DNA of 26,568 bases from Zygnema cylindricum (GCA_037447655.1 JBBHKE010003051.1:1-26568), one strand, 5' to 3'. Positions 8,167-16,785 are shown, counted from the stretch's first letter. Numbers and translations: made by a program. Notes: generated by a model not told the origin, from the letters alone.

Positions 8167-10008
8167 TCAAAGCAAAGATTTTATCCCACTCATCTCTTTT
8201 CCATCCACATAGAATCCGATTTCCCTCTTGCAATTCAAAAAACTAGCCCCATCCCCAATCTGCGACACACACCCAGATGCTAACCCTTTTTCAGGCACAC
8301 CACCATAAATGCCATCACTCCCATTAGTGATGTCAAAACCATTACCCCCCATATTTATCGTTATATCAAGAGTCCCCACTAAGTTCCTCATAAAATCTAC
8401 ATCTTCCAAGCTCATATTTTTATCCATGATACTCACCCCATTTTCTGAACTTTCCTCACTCTCTCCCATGGAATTCTTTCTACTATCACTTTCTATAATG
8501 ATTCCCAAAGAGTATTTCTCCTCCCCTAAGCTTTTCATTAAATATTTCTTTTCTCCACTATCATTTAAAACCCCCTCTAGTTTTACTTCTCCCCTTTCCT
8601 CCAAATCCGTTGAAGTCTTCTTTTCCAACCTGTTTTCTGTTTCCCAAATATTTATAGAATTATCCTTATTATTTTTATTTTTCCCTTTTTCATTTATGTA
8701 TCCTAGATTTGACTTTCTCATTTCTAAGTCATACTTTTTACACTCTTTCACATCCTCATCATTTCTAACTCCCTCAAGTACCTCCCTTCCTTTTACTTCC
8801 CTTATACCTCCAAAAGCACATCGTTGCTTTCGTGTAATTTCTGTGTACTTCTCTCTCTTCTCCAATCTACCGATGTGAAGAAGCTCCAAAATTTCTTCAT
8901 CCTCTTCATCCTCTTCCCCTTCTTCCTCCTCTTTCACATTCCAACTTCTAAGTTCTTCCAAACAAGGACACTCCTCCATATAGTGACCCGGTTCTCTACA
9001 AAAGAAGCAAACACCCTTTTTCAAAGCTCCTTTTTCTTTTCCTCTCCCTCTCTTTCCACCAAAGTTCCGATAAGGTTTACCTTCGTCTTTCTTCCTCTGA
9101 TCACGCTTCCGCTCGTCACCGCTGTTCCTCTCATCACGCTTCCGCCAATCACCACCGTTCCTCTCATCACGCTTCCGCCAATCACCACCAGCTGTAAAGG
9201 CAGTTACCCTCTCACTTCCCTTACGAAGCTCCAAAGTGCTTTCCCTCACAAGAATTATCCCCATGGTAAAGCTCCAAGTCCATGAGGAGCCATCCATTGC
9301 CTGCATATGATTAATGATGTTTTCGTACTCATCTGGGAGTTTCATGAGTAGTGTATTGATCTTTCTCTCCTCAGATTCTACATACCCCGCACTAGCAAGC
9401 TCAACATATAACGTAGCAATATCATTGCAAAACTCTATCATGTTACCGCCTTTATAAACATAGGCCTCTATTTTATGTTTTACTAACTGCTGCCTCTGAA
9501 TAGTCTCACTCTTATAAATCCGCCATAGTGCTTCCCATATCTCTGAAGACTTCGTTAAATTTATAAGAGTGATAGCTATAGACTTAGATACGTTTCTAAG
9601 TATGAGATGTTTTGCTATGGTGTTTTTATACTCCCAGATTTTAATGTCACTTTCTTCAGTTTTAATTGTAACCCCTACAAGTGGAACCATAGTCGAGAGC
9701 TTAGCTCCCCTCACCATCAGTGTTCCTTTTCCCTTCTCCCATTTTTCCCCTTCCATGGAAATGATTTTCCCTTCACCAACCTTTGCATCTGAACTCCGGT
9801 TGGTTTTCTGGGCAGCCCCAGATGATTCTCCATAGTGAGTTCCTCCAAAGCCTGGTGGGGGACACCTCTCTTGTCCCGAAACAATTCCCCATAAGCGCTT
9901 CTCGAAAAGCAATCCCTCCATAATAAACTCCCAATAAGTGAAGTCAGTTCCATCGAACATAGGCACCCTAGATGGTGGGCCCATAACCTGAAATTCTATG
10001 GGCTCCAT
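8167..10008 (-). CDS. gag: Gag with in-frame pol remnants (single 613-aa ORF)
   Basis: The frame is uninterrupted from the ATG at 10008-10006, inside the 5' LTR, through the primer-binding site to a TGA at 8167-8169. A second in-frame ATG lies in the primer-binding site (9984-9982). The N-terminal part has the copia Gag pattern (VMGPPSRVPMFDGTDFTYWE, then EKRLWGIVSG) and YVYKGGNMIEFCND. A basic stretch with GGDWRKRDERN repeats precedes a zinc knuckle C-X2-C-X4-H-X4-C (about 334-347), then an acidic run. The tail aligns with pieces of element 2: RKQRCAFGG (just before protease, whose DSGA site is absent), SLGEEKYSLGIIIE (end of RT, about 493) and GSDGIYGG / IGDGASF / IKSLL (RNase H, 552-613, catalytic glutamate region lost). 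No enzyme activity is expected. It probably forms or co-assembles into virus-like particles. A TTG start at 10032 is possible but unnecessary. Confidence 0.88.
   Translation of the reverse strand: MEPIEFQVMGPPSRVPMFDGTDFTYWEFIMEGLLFEKRLWGIVSGQERCPPPGFGGTHYGESSGAAQKTNRSSDAKVGEGKIISMEGEKWEKGKGTLMVRGAKLSTMVPLVGVTIKTEESDIKIWEYKNTIAKHLILRNVSKSIAITLINLTKSSEIWEALWRIYKSETIQRQQLVKHKIEAYVYKGGNMIEFCNDIATLYVELASAGYVESEERKINTLLMKLPDEYENIINHMQAMDGSSWTWSFTMGIILVRESTLELRKGSERVTAFTAGGDWRKRDERNGGDWRKRDERNSGDERKRDQRKKDEGKPYRNFGGKRGRGKEKGALKKGVCFFCREPGHYMEECPCLEELRSWNVKEEEEGEEDEEDEEILELLHIGRLEKREKYTEITRKQRCAFGGIREVKGREVLEGVRNDEDVKECKKYDLEMRKSNLGYINEKGKNKNNKDNSINIWETENRLEKKTSTDLEERGEVKLEGVLNDSGEKKYLMKSLGEEKYSLGIIIESDSRKNSMGESEESSENGVSIMDKNMSLEDVDFMRNLVGTLDITINMGGNGFDITNGSDGIYGGVPEKGLASGCVSQIGDGASFLNCKREIGFYVDGKEMSGIKSLL
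9124..9189 (-). repeat. 33-bp in-frame tandem repeat in gag
   Basis: Two identical units (9124-9156, 9157-9189) encode the repeated basic motif GGDWRKRDERN ahead of the zinc knuckle, with a decayed third copy next to them. The repeat length keeps the frame. Basic residues here would suit RNA binding. Confidence 0.92.
9973..9988 (-). other. Element 1 primer-binding site (initiator tRNA-Met half)
   Basis: The 16 bases next to the 5' LTR read GGTTATGGGCCCACCA on the minus strand. This is complementary to the anticodon arm of initiator tRNA-Met (TGGTGGGCCCATAACC, containing CAT), not to a tRNA 3' end. Drosophila copia is the known precedent for priming by a 5' half of tRNA-iMet. The CAT anticodon complement supplies an in-frame ATG of gag. 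Confidence 0.85.
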
Positions 10009-10115
10009 TGCCCACAGAATTCGCAGATCCAAAAGAAGTTAATCTAGATAGTGCCGACTCCAAGTTGATATAAACCCAAATGAATGATCCCTTGACAATT
10101 AGAACCCCAATACAC

Positions 10116-10329
10116 CTTCACCCCTGTGAAGAGAAGACCTTCTGTGTGCTCAGTTCCACCACAGAATGCAAAGCTTGAATATGTGTTTTGGACAATATTC
10201 CCCAATTTGACTTTCCCACTGAATAAGTGCCACTCTGGCACGCAAAGACTCTGAACGACTACACCCCTGTGTAGATTGGACTCCCCTGAGTCCGCAGCAA
10301 AAAGAATCACTGAATTTGCTCACGCGAGC
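10116..10329 (-). other. Leader hairpin array with AGGG loops (element 1)
   Basis: Five short stem-loops lie 110-320 nt upstream of the gag ATG in RNA sense: CTTCAC/GTGAAG (10116-10131), TGCCA/TGGCA (10228-10240), CTACAC/GTGTAG (10259-10274), GACTC/GAGTC (10279-10292) and GCTC/GAGC (10318-10329). Three have the loop AGGG on the RNA strand. The left LTR has the same set at 6663-6876, there with a GGG loop in the second. Four align in order and spacing with element 2. Confidence 0.8.
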
Positions 10330-10769
10330 ATTAAGTTATGGCTGGTCAAAGATGACCTTTATAGTTACAAGCTCTCTTAGAGAGAGAGGTACCTAAATAT
10401 TACTAAGTCTCGGTCTGCCTACTCACGAGTACCTACTACTAAACCCTAGTCCAATAGGAACACTATATAGTACAAGAAGGTACAATGGGCGATGTACTTA
10501 TTGTACGAAAATTGTACGACAATGTCTACAAGGTGACACCTGTCAAATCGGAAGCCATGGTTCCTCCTCCCATCTTCTCCGGTATCAAATAATGTGGCGC
10601 CACGTGGCACCGCGTGACGCTATCTCCGTATGCCGCCAAAAGCTCACTTCGCGTGGCGGCTATAATGCCGGTCGTCCGATCAAAACATATATTACAAGGT
10701 TCAGATTCGCGTACATGCAGGAATTGCTCTTTTTGGTTAGTCTGCTGTTAATTAGCTGTTGCGTTAATG

Positions 10770-10777
10770 TTTATATA
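10770..10777 (-). promoter_or_regulatory. Element 1 5' LTR TATA box
   Basis: TATATAAA on the minus strand, upstream of the conserved R/U5 block (starting about 260 bp further along). The same motif is at 7317-7324 in the other LTR and at comparable positions in element 2. The start site is inferred, about 25-35 nt downstream. Confidence 0.55.
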
Positions 10778-11012
10778 TTTATGAAACCCGTCACGCGTAT
10801 CGTTTCGATAACGCCTTGTTGGTAAAGGTTTACCTCTACAAATATAACCACAGACCATGGTTCAAAACTGGTTTAGAGCAGTTTTTGGTTATTTGTGACT
10901 TTGTTAGAACTCTCTTCTTGTCCGCTTATAAGTAACTATTGTACCCTATATCGATATCGTTTACTCTTAGCCATAGGCTAAAGCTGACGTCTATTATAGG
11001 ATGTAGGTCCTG

Positions 11013-11370
11013 GGATCAAGTCCTGGAACCTTCACAACCATTTTGGTACAAACTACGAATTAGCCTATCCTCTTTAGACAGCCATGGCTCTAGCTCTCTC
11101 TCTGGTCTTCAGTGACTGCAACAAGTATGGGGACCGGAGGGAGTTGAGTGAGAAGCAGGTTGCCTTTGCTGACTTACTCTATTTAATTTTCGGATCAAGT
11201 CCTGGAACCTTCACAACCATTTTGGTACAAACTACGAATTAGCCTATCCTCTTTAGACAGCCATGGCTCTAGCTCTCTCTCTGGTCTTCAGTGACTGCAA
11301 CAAGTATGGGGACCGGAGGGAGTTGAGTGAGAAGCAGGTTGCCTTTGCTGACTTACTCTATTTAATTTTC
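11013..11370 (-). repeat. U3 tandem duplication, 2 x 179 bp (right LTR)
   Basis: The units 11013-11191 and 11192-11370 run from GGATCAAGTCC to TTTAATTTTC and look identical. Compared with the left LTR, the repeat starts 21 bp earlier and stops 24 bp short, so the junction is different although the duplicated core is the same. Confidence 0.93.
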
Positions 11371-11404
11371 CAATATAGACCTAGAAAATACATAAATTTC
11401 AACA

Positions 11405-11931
11405 CTTTCCACCATCCCTTTTCCCCATTTTTGATTCACTAAAGAGGAGATGACGGAATTGGAACGAAGTAAATTAAACAAAACGATGGAAAAAATAAGA
11501 ACCTACAAAAATGAAGAATATGTTAATTGCTATTTATCATGAAGAAACCCTAAAATACCTTTCGCTGTCGCACAAAAATGCGGTTTCGTTCTTTGTATTC
11601 CCCCTTGCCGACAAGTGCCCAATATTTTTCCTACGCCGTATGTGTGAAATCAAGTGTGTTTGAGAGAGAGGGCTTACGACAAAGGAAGTTGAGAAAGGGT
11701 ATGAGGGGGAAGGAAGGAGGCGCCTTGACATAATTCGCTTTTGATGAAATGGCGTCTGTTGGTCAGACCCCTCCATAGCCTTTGTACCGAGAAAGGTGCA
11801 TGGAAAAGAGTATGTACAGGCTGTAAACGTGCAGTGGGTTTTTTTTTGGTACTCCACGCACAAAAATTATCAAAAGCCTCCGACGCGTGCGACATCATCT
11901 GCTTATTCGCTCACATCATGGAACTTTATTT
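11405..11931. other. No gene recognised
   Basis: This is the right flank of copia element 1. Open frames of 74-108 codons occur on both strands but overlap each other and show no family features. No repeat copy of this stretch was found in the window. Confidence 0.5.
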
Positions 11932-12165
11932 AAAATCATCTCACGGGGTGATTTTATGTAAAGTTTGAAGATGAGTTAGAAGGATGTGAAAAGGGTCAAA
12001 ACGCGCTAAACGACAAACAACATCGCGCTAGACGACAATCTGCAACACATTTAAAGTTTCAAGGTAACGCAAATTATACTGTGGTAATTTCAAATTTTTT
12101 GTACGGCTGCAGATTTTCTCGTTGAGGGATAAGTTATGGAGGAAAACGACAAAAAATAACCGTAA
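11932..12165 (+). repeat. Left 220-bp arm of inverted repeat (Z)
   Basis: Begins with the near-palindrome AAAATCATCTC...GGTGATTTT (11932-11955) and continues TATGTAAAGTTTGAAGATGA, then GCGCTAGACGACAA and GATTTTCTCGTTG. The reverse complement is recognisable at 14185-14404, and a third diverged arm ends copy X at about 5390-5600. The arms enclose about 2 kb, like a foldback element, but no target duplication was found. Confidence 0.75.
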
Positions 12166-12429
12166 CTTTAGCACACGGGAAAGTGGCCTTAGTCAGTCTT
12201 CAAAGTTGTACCTACGTCTACTACTGTACCATCACGTTTGAAAGTTCCGATTTCATTAACGCTCTTCAATGTAGTATGGAGAACCTTCACCAAAATCCAA
12301 AGTACTTCTCTAAGTATCGATGTCATGGGGACATCCCCTAAGTACATATTAAGTTTAAGGATGACATATAATGTACTTTAGTTTTTACACTTTTTAGTAC
12401 CTTATTAGATTTTCTTGGCGCATTAAGGT

Positions 12430-13540
12430 AAAGTTACATCACGAAATTTTGTCATTGTACGGCTAGCATTGCAGGATGCACATGAAACATTTTGAATGAT
12501 GTTCTATCGTGCAGAGTCTGTAATCCAACGTGTTTACAATTTAGTGGTACCACGTAAGTTAAGATCGTATATTGAAAATAGTCAATGATTTTCACACCGA
12601 CCAGAAATATTCGTTTGCGTACCATGTATGTGCGTACTAGGTCACATTGCAACACAACTTTTGTACTCTTTGCAGACACCTTATCAGAGGATGGGCTCAT
12701 TATTTTAGAGTTCCTGTTTTTTCTCGTGACGAATGAGCGTTGCCAGAAATAGTGTGACTCACGGGTGCTAACAAGATTAGCGGGACACAAGTGCGTTACG
12801 ATATTTTTTTTTGTGTTTTCGGCATAGTTGTTCAAATTGTATTTTACTCACGATTCAAACGCGTGAATATTAAAAAGAAATCAGAGAGGTCGATTGGAAA
12901 AAATCCTTAGTGATTGTGAATCCGTACTATTTTGTACATGTAAAAACATTGATTTTACATGTACCGCAGTTTGTACATTTTTTGTAGAATATTTGTCTCT
13001 TTTTGTAATAGTCCGTACATTTTTGGTAGAATTCTGTACATTTGCCATAAAATTTCTGTTCAGTTTACCAGACAGAAAGTACTACGAAGTGCAACGTATC
13101 TTTTCGTCAAAGTTTGTACATTTCTCGAACAAAACCGTACAGTTACCGTAAAATACCATACAGTTCCCGTAAATAGTCCGCTCAATTTACCGGAAAGAAA
13201 GAACATCGCATTTTTTTGGGATTTTTTCAAATGTCACGAATAATACGTAAAAATTTGAGAAAAAATGAAAAAATCGCGTGATTTGAACAACTATGGTTTT
13301 CAACTGGATTTTTGAATGTACATATCATGTGCAAAATTTTTTGATTTCCGTTGGTTGCCATCTTGACACGTATGCTCATTATGCAACGTGTCGTCGCTCA
13401 AATTTTTATGTAATGTACCTCTAGAAACTTTTGAAGCGAATGCTTCGTTGAAAAATATCCAACGGCATTATTACCTCCCAGACCTTTGGAGAATATTGGC
13501 AAGATTCTCTGTAATGTTGTTCGATCATAAAAACAAATTA
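12430..13540 (+). repeat. Dispersed repeat, matches 25750-26395
   Basis: Long same-strand similarity to the end of the window: AGTCTGTAATCCA, TAAGATCGTAT, GACGAATGAGC, TCGGTTGGTTGCC-like, then CCCAGACCTTTGGAGAATA and GGCAAGATTCTCTGTAATG. This copy carries an extra 473-bp MITE (12823-13295) that the other lacks. Frames in it (for example 12452-12835) are disrupted in the other copy and are not taken as genes. Confidence 0.75.
12823..13295. mobile_element. MITE, 473 bp, perfect 15-bp inverted termini
   Basis: Termini are CATAGTTGTTCAAAT (12823-12837) and ATTTGAACAACTATG (13281-13295). The flanks GTTTTCGG and GTTTTCAA form an imperfect 8-bp target duplication, as in hAT elements. The paralogous sequence near 26128-26145 is uninterrupted (GATTTCCG), giving an independent empty site. 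The interior repeats GTACATTT / CCGTACAGTT motifs. The inverted sequence at 26460-26568 is related. No transposase is encoded. Confidence 0.82.
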
Positions 13541-13589
13541 GAGGTATGGAGTAATACGGAGAGGTACGAATATCTGTAAACAACCTCAC

Positions 13590-14160
13590 CTTTCGTCCAA
13601 TGGAACTTCAAACAAGACAAAAAAAGGCCTTTAATCACATAGACACCAAACCTTTTTTTGTCGTTCGCCCCCTTATTCCATGAAAATAAATGTCCGTACA
13701 GTTTTTTTGAACAAAAAAACAAAAAATTACCCTGGCCGGGTCACGTTTCCATTTAGCTTTTTTTTGTATTTTGCAGATTTTCATAGTGATTCGTACAGAC
13801 AGGGAAGCGACAGCTCAGACCACTACGTTTAACAGCTCAACCCCATTGGTGGCAAGTCAACAGCTCAATGAGCCGCGATTCAAACTGGGGAGTCGTATAT
13901 TATTCTAATGATTGTGCGTACGACAAATCCAAATTATATTACTCACGAATTCAAAGATCCGCCGTCAAATTTATTTGAAACTCTACATATGTACAGTCCC
14001 TTGCATCCTTCCCTATACAACAAAGTACAAAAAATGACGTGGCAAAGGTATAGTAATAGTCAGTCCGAATACATTGTACGGACAAGAACTATACAGGTTT
14101 TTGCATTCATTACACGAGCAAAAAGACAAAATTGAAGGCAATTTTGCGTACACTTCGGGT
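13590..14160 (+). repeat. Dispersed repeat, matches 22300-23316
   Basis: Shared blocks include TTTTTTTGTCGTTCGC, CTTATTCCATGAAA, GGCCGGGTCACG, GGAAGCGACAGCTCAGACCA, CACGAATTCAAAGATCCGCC and GAAGGCAATTTTGCGTACAC. This copy has about 50 bp after the GCTCA motif that the other lacks, while the other carries a 490-bp insertion. No gene is recognised. Confidence 0.8.
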
Positions 14161-14184
14161 ACTTTCGTATGTGCTAAATTTACA

Positions 14185-14404
14185 GTAATTTCTGTTGTTT
14201 TCCTTTATAACTTAGAAAAAAACGAAAAATCCGCAGCCGTACCAAAAAAATGAAATTACTACCGTACCAAGTTGCGTTTTGAAACTTTATATGTATTGAA
14301 TTTTGTCGTCTAGCGCGATGCAATTTGTCGTCTAGTGCATTTCGACCCACTTTCACGTCCTTCCAACTCATGTTCAAACTTTACATAAAATCACCTAGCA
14401 AGTG
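14185..14404 (-). repeat. Right 220-bp arm of inverted repeat (Z)
   Basis: Inverted partner of 11932-12165, with CGTCTAGCGCGATG, CTTCCAACTCATGTTCAAAC and TTTACATAAAATCACCT. The hairpin at its outer end is partly decayed. Confidence 0.75.
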
Positions 14405-14541
14405 AAGGAATATGGACAAAACTTTTACAAAAACAACACTGCAGTCAATGTTACTGTAGCTTATGCAGCGTATATTGCGTTCAGACTTTGCCTTCGAAGA
14501 TTCTTTGTACATTTTAAGCATTCGAATATTAACCTACGTGG
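14405..14541. repeat. Dispersed repeat copy Y (left part)
   Basis: Its second half matches copy X at 5055-5125 and ends at the TA target of the next MITE. The same repeat resumes at 21990 beyond the nested insertions. Confidence 0.65.
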
Positions 14542-14543
14542 TA

Positions 14544-14765
14544 CAGTAAATCGTGTATCGCTATTAGGATTAACAATTTTTTCGCCACTTAAAACATCAT
14601 TTCTCTGTACACACTTGTCGAATTTTCAATTTGAGACCGCCAATCGAAAGCTGAGAATAGTACCTTTCAATCGCAACCGTCATATCCAAAATCGGACAAG
14701 TGTGTACGGAGAGAATATGTTTTAAGAGATGAAAAAAACATTGACACTAATAGCGATTCACGGTG
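14544..14765 (+). mobile_element. MITE-A copy 3, 222 bp, TA target duplication
   Basis: TA at 14542-14543 and 14766-14767 flanks an element beginning CAGTAAATCGTGTATCG and ending CGATTCACGGTG. Imperfect inverted repeats extend about 65 bp inward (CTATTAG...; CTTAAAACAT; GTACACACTTGTC). The paralogue at about 5125 shows the empty GTGGTACC site. TA duplications and short length fit a Tc1/mariner-type MITE, but no autonomous partner is in the window. Confidence 0.85.
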
Positions 14766-15017
14766 TACCAACCACAAAGGTCGCAAAAGTAAAAAAAAAT
14801 CATACCCGAAACCGACCGTATTTTTTTTTCAAAATCTGAGTAACCGACGCCCGACCGAGTTTTATCACGCTCCAAAATTGTTAACCGTTAATCGACCGTC
14901 GTTTACGAAAAAAAAAATAACCAAATCTTGATTTTTCGCGACTAACCGTGCCCGCCCGTAACCGAAAAAGTACAAAATTAATCAATGTACGACGGAATAA
15001 GCGAATAATTACGATTT

Positions 15018-15175
15018 GTCGCGTTCCCTAAGATTTGCAAAATGAAGTGTTACTAACCGTGTCAGATTTGCGACGCTTTGTCGCGTTCCTTAAGATTTGC
15101 GAAATGAATAGTGTACTATCGTGTCAGATTTGCGACGCTTTGTTGCGTTGCCTAAGATTTGCGAAATGAATATTG
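15018..15175. repeat. 62-bp tandem repeats, left part
   Basis: Units contain GTCAGATTTGCGACGCTTTG, beginning at 15061 and 15123, with a partial unit before them. The array continues at 21638 on the far side of copia element 2. Removing the insertion restores the 62-bp spacing. Confidence 0.88.
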
Positions 15176-16223
15176 TGAAACTCTGAGACCTCCATAAGTC
15201 CTCAGAGTGGACAGCTTCCAAGAAGCCTCTAGGATAATCCTGACCCCTTTGTGTTTAAGCAAAAATAACTGCCACCCTGGCAGACAAAAACTCTGACCAC
15301 CTTCACCCCTGTGAAGACAAGACTCCCCTGAGTCGGTAGCAAAAAAAATCTCTGAATTTGCTCCCCTGAGCAGTAAGTTATGGAGGGTCAAAGTTGACCT
15401 TTTGTACAGAAACTCTCTGGGAGAGAGGGTCCTATCTCCTAATTTTTCTAAGTCCTATCTCTCTCACAGACTCTATCTACTGATGTACGGAACCAATCAG
15501 AATTGAGTTCCGTACGCAAAAGTACAGCTGCCGGTGTACTTTAGGTACGGACATTGTACGACAAGGCCTAAATGTCGACACATGTCATATCCGGATTCGA
15601 TGTCATAATCTCCGGGGATTCCACGATCCAACGAAATTTCGCCACGCGTCATCCGATGTGGCGATGGCCACAAACCGCCGAAAACTTCCTCCGCGATCTC
15701 GGCGCTAATTGCGGCCGTCCGATTAGAATCTAATTTAATCTTAGCCGTAATAAATACATGTGCGGTATTTGTTTCATTTACGAAACAAATGCGCGGTATT
15801 GATTTATAGTCCGTACCGTAATCCGTACTTTATATATTACCGGATCTATGTATCCCGTAATCTATTATAGTTAAATGAATTATCGTACGTATACATATTT
15901 AAATAACTATCAAACTGCATACTATGTATCACGATTCCTAGACTTAACGGCTAAGGCTACCGGCTACTTCCTGTCTGCCGGCCGGTAAGTTCAAGGATCA
16001 ATTCCTGCCACCGGCACATACCTTTTAAATAAATAAACCCGAACTAATATAAATTTCCCGTAAACCTCGGGATAGCCTAGGTAGCCATGGCTCTAGCTTC
16101 CTCTCCAATTTCTCAGTGACTGCGACAAGTTTGAGAGTTGCAGAGAGAAGTTAGAGGTAGACTGCCTCGGCTTCTTTCTTTCTATTCAGACCTAGAAAAT
16201 ACTTAAAACCATTAATTTCTACA
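15176..16223 (-). repeat. Element 2 left LTR (3' LTR), 1,048 bp
   Basis: Starts TGAAACTC and ends AATTTCTACA. It carries the U3 boxes AGCCATGGCTCTAGCT (16084-16099) and TCAGTGACTGCGACAAGT (16113-16130), TATATAAA at 15829-15836, the conserved ATTGTACGACAAGG (15553-15566) and four leader-type hairpins at 15270-15371. Confidence 0.97.
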
Positions 16224-16236
16224 CTCCCCTTATTTT
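16224..16236 (-). other. Element 2 polypurine tract
   Basis: AAAATAAGGGGAG on the minus strand, just before U3 and just after the stop codon of the RNase H frame. It is identical to element 1. The arms CTAGAAAATA (16192-16201) and TATTTTCTAG (16231-16240) form an inverted repeat across the tract-U3 junction. Confidence 0.88.
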
Positions 16237-16734
16237 CTAGTCAATCTTTAATTTCAGACCACACTTCTCCCTGCAGAAAATTAGCTTAGGGGAAGGCACA
16301 GGTTTGGTCATCATATCTGCTACCATCTCACTATCTGGTCGGTACTCTAAACTGATTATTTTATTTTCTACTTTCTCTCTAACAAAGCTGAGTCTAATGT
16401 CCATGTGTTTAGCTTTAACATGATGTTTAGGATTGGCAGAAATAGCGATTGCTGCTTGATTATCACAAAATATTTTCTGCACACCACTCTTAAGATGACC
16501 AAGTTCACCGAGTAAAGACTTGACCCACATCAATTCTTTTACAGCAGAGCAAGAGGCCATATACTCAGCCTCCATGGTGGACTCAGCAATGACCTTTTGC
16601 TGTTTGCTACTCCAACAGCAAGCCCCATCACCCACATATAATACATATCCAGAAGTGCATCTCCTCATCAGAGCATCACCATAACTAGCATCACTCCAAG
16701 TAGTGATGTCAGTATTCTCCCCACCCAAATGCAA
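16237..16734 (-). pseudogene. RNase H domain of element 2 Pol
   Basis: About 165 codons in the RT frame, after the TAG at 16735-16737. It has the copia RNase H layout: WSDASYGD (first catalytic Asp), TSGYVLYVGDGACCWSSKQQ, the ESTMEAEYMA block with catalytic Glu, and CDNQAAI (catalytic Asp). It ends with the family's usual HMDIRLSFVREKV and DMMTKPV. All key residues are present. Its role is to degrade the RNA strand during reverse transcription. The upstream stop codons separate it from RT, so it is not expected to be made. Confidence 0.93.
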
Positions 16735-16785
16735 CTATATATCCCTAGTTCCTATCAAGTATCTAAGAACTCTGTTAGCTGCCTC

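Larger units (their letters stand above)
6536..11404 (-). mobile_element. Copia element 1: pol-less, TR-GAG-like LTR element
   Basis: This is a 4.87-kb LTR element: LTRs at 6536-7954 and 9989-11404, polypurine tract at 7955-7967, primer-binding site at 9973-9988. The flanks TTTTC (6531-6535) and CTTTC (11405-11409) form a target duplication with one mismatch. The internal region is only 2,034 bp and holds one long frame, Gag plus pol remnants. Protease active site, integrase and RT core are missing, so it cannot transpose alone. Retained Gag, leader and LTR signals match the known TR-GAG class (LTR elements with Gag but no Pol). LTRs differ at about a dozen positions plus distinct tandem duplications, so it looks older than element 2. 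Confidence 0.93.
9989..11404 (-). repeat. Element 1 right LTR (5' LTR), 1,416 bp
   Basis: It has TG...CA ends as in the left LTR. In RNA sense it supplies U3, the TATA box TATATAAA at 10770-10777, the R/U5 leader hairpins (10116-10329) and the first gag codons. It carries a 179-bp tandem duplication with breakpoints unlike those of its partner. Confidence 0.95.

Noticed and set aside
8309-9835. Plus-strand open frames opposite gag of element 1
   Set aside because: Antisense shadows of a purine-rich gag sequence, rich in Pro/Ser/Leu.
6536-11404. Element 1 as a simple deletion of element 2
   Set aside because: LTR length and sequence differ greatly, and the Gag proteins are clearly diverged, so it belongs to a related but separate family.
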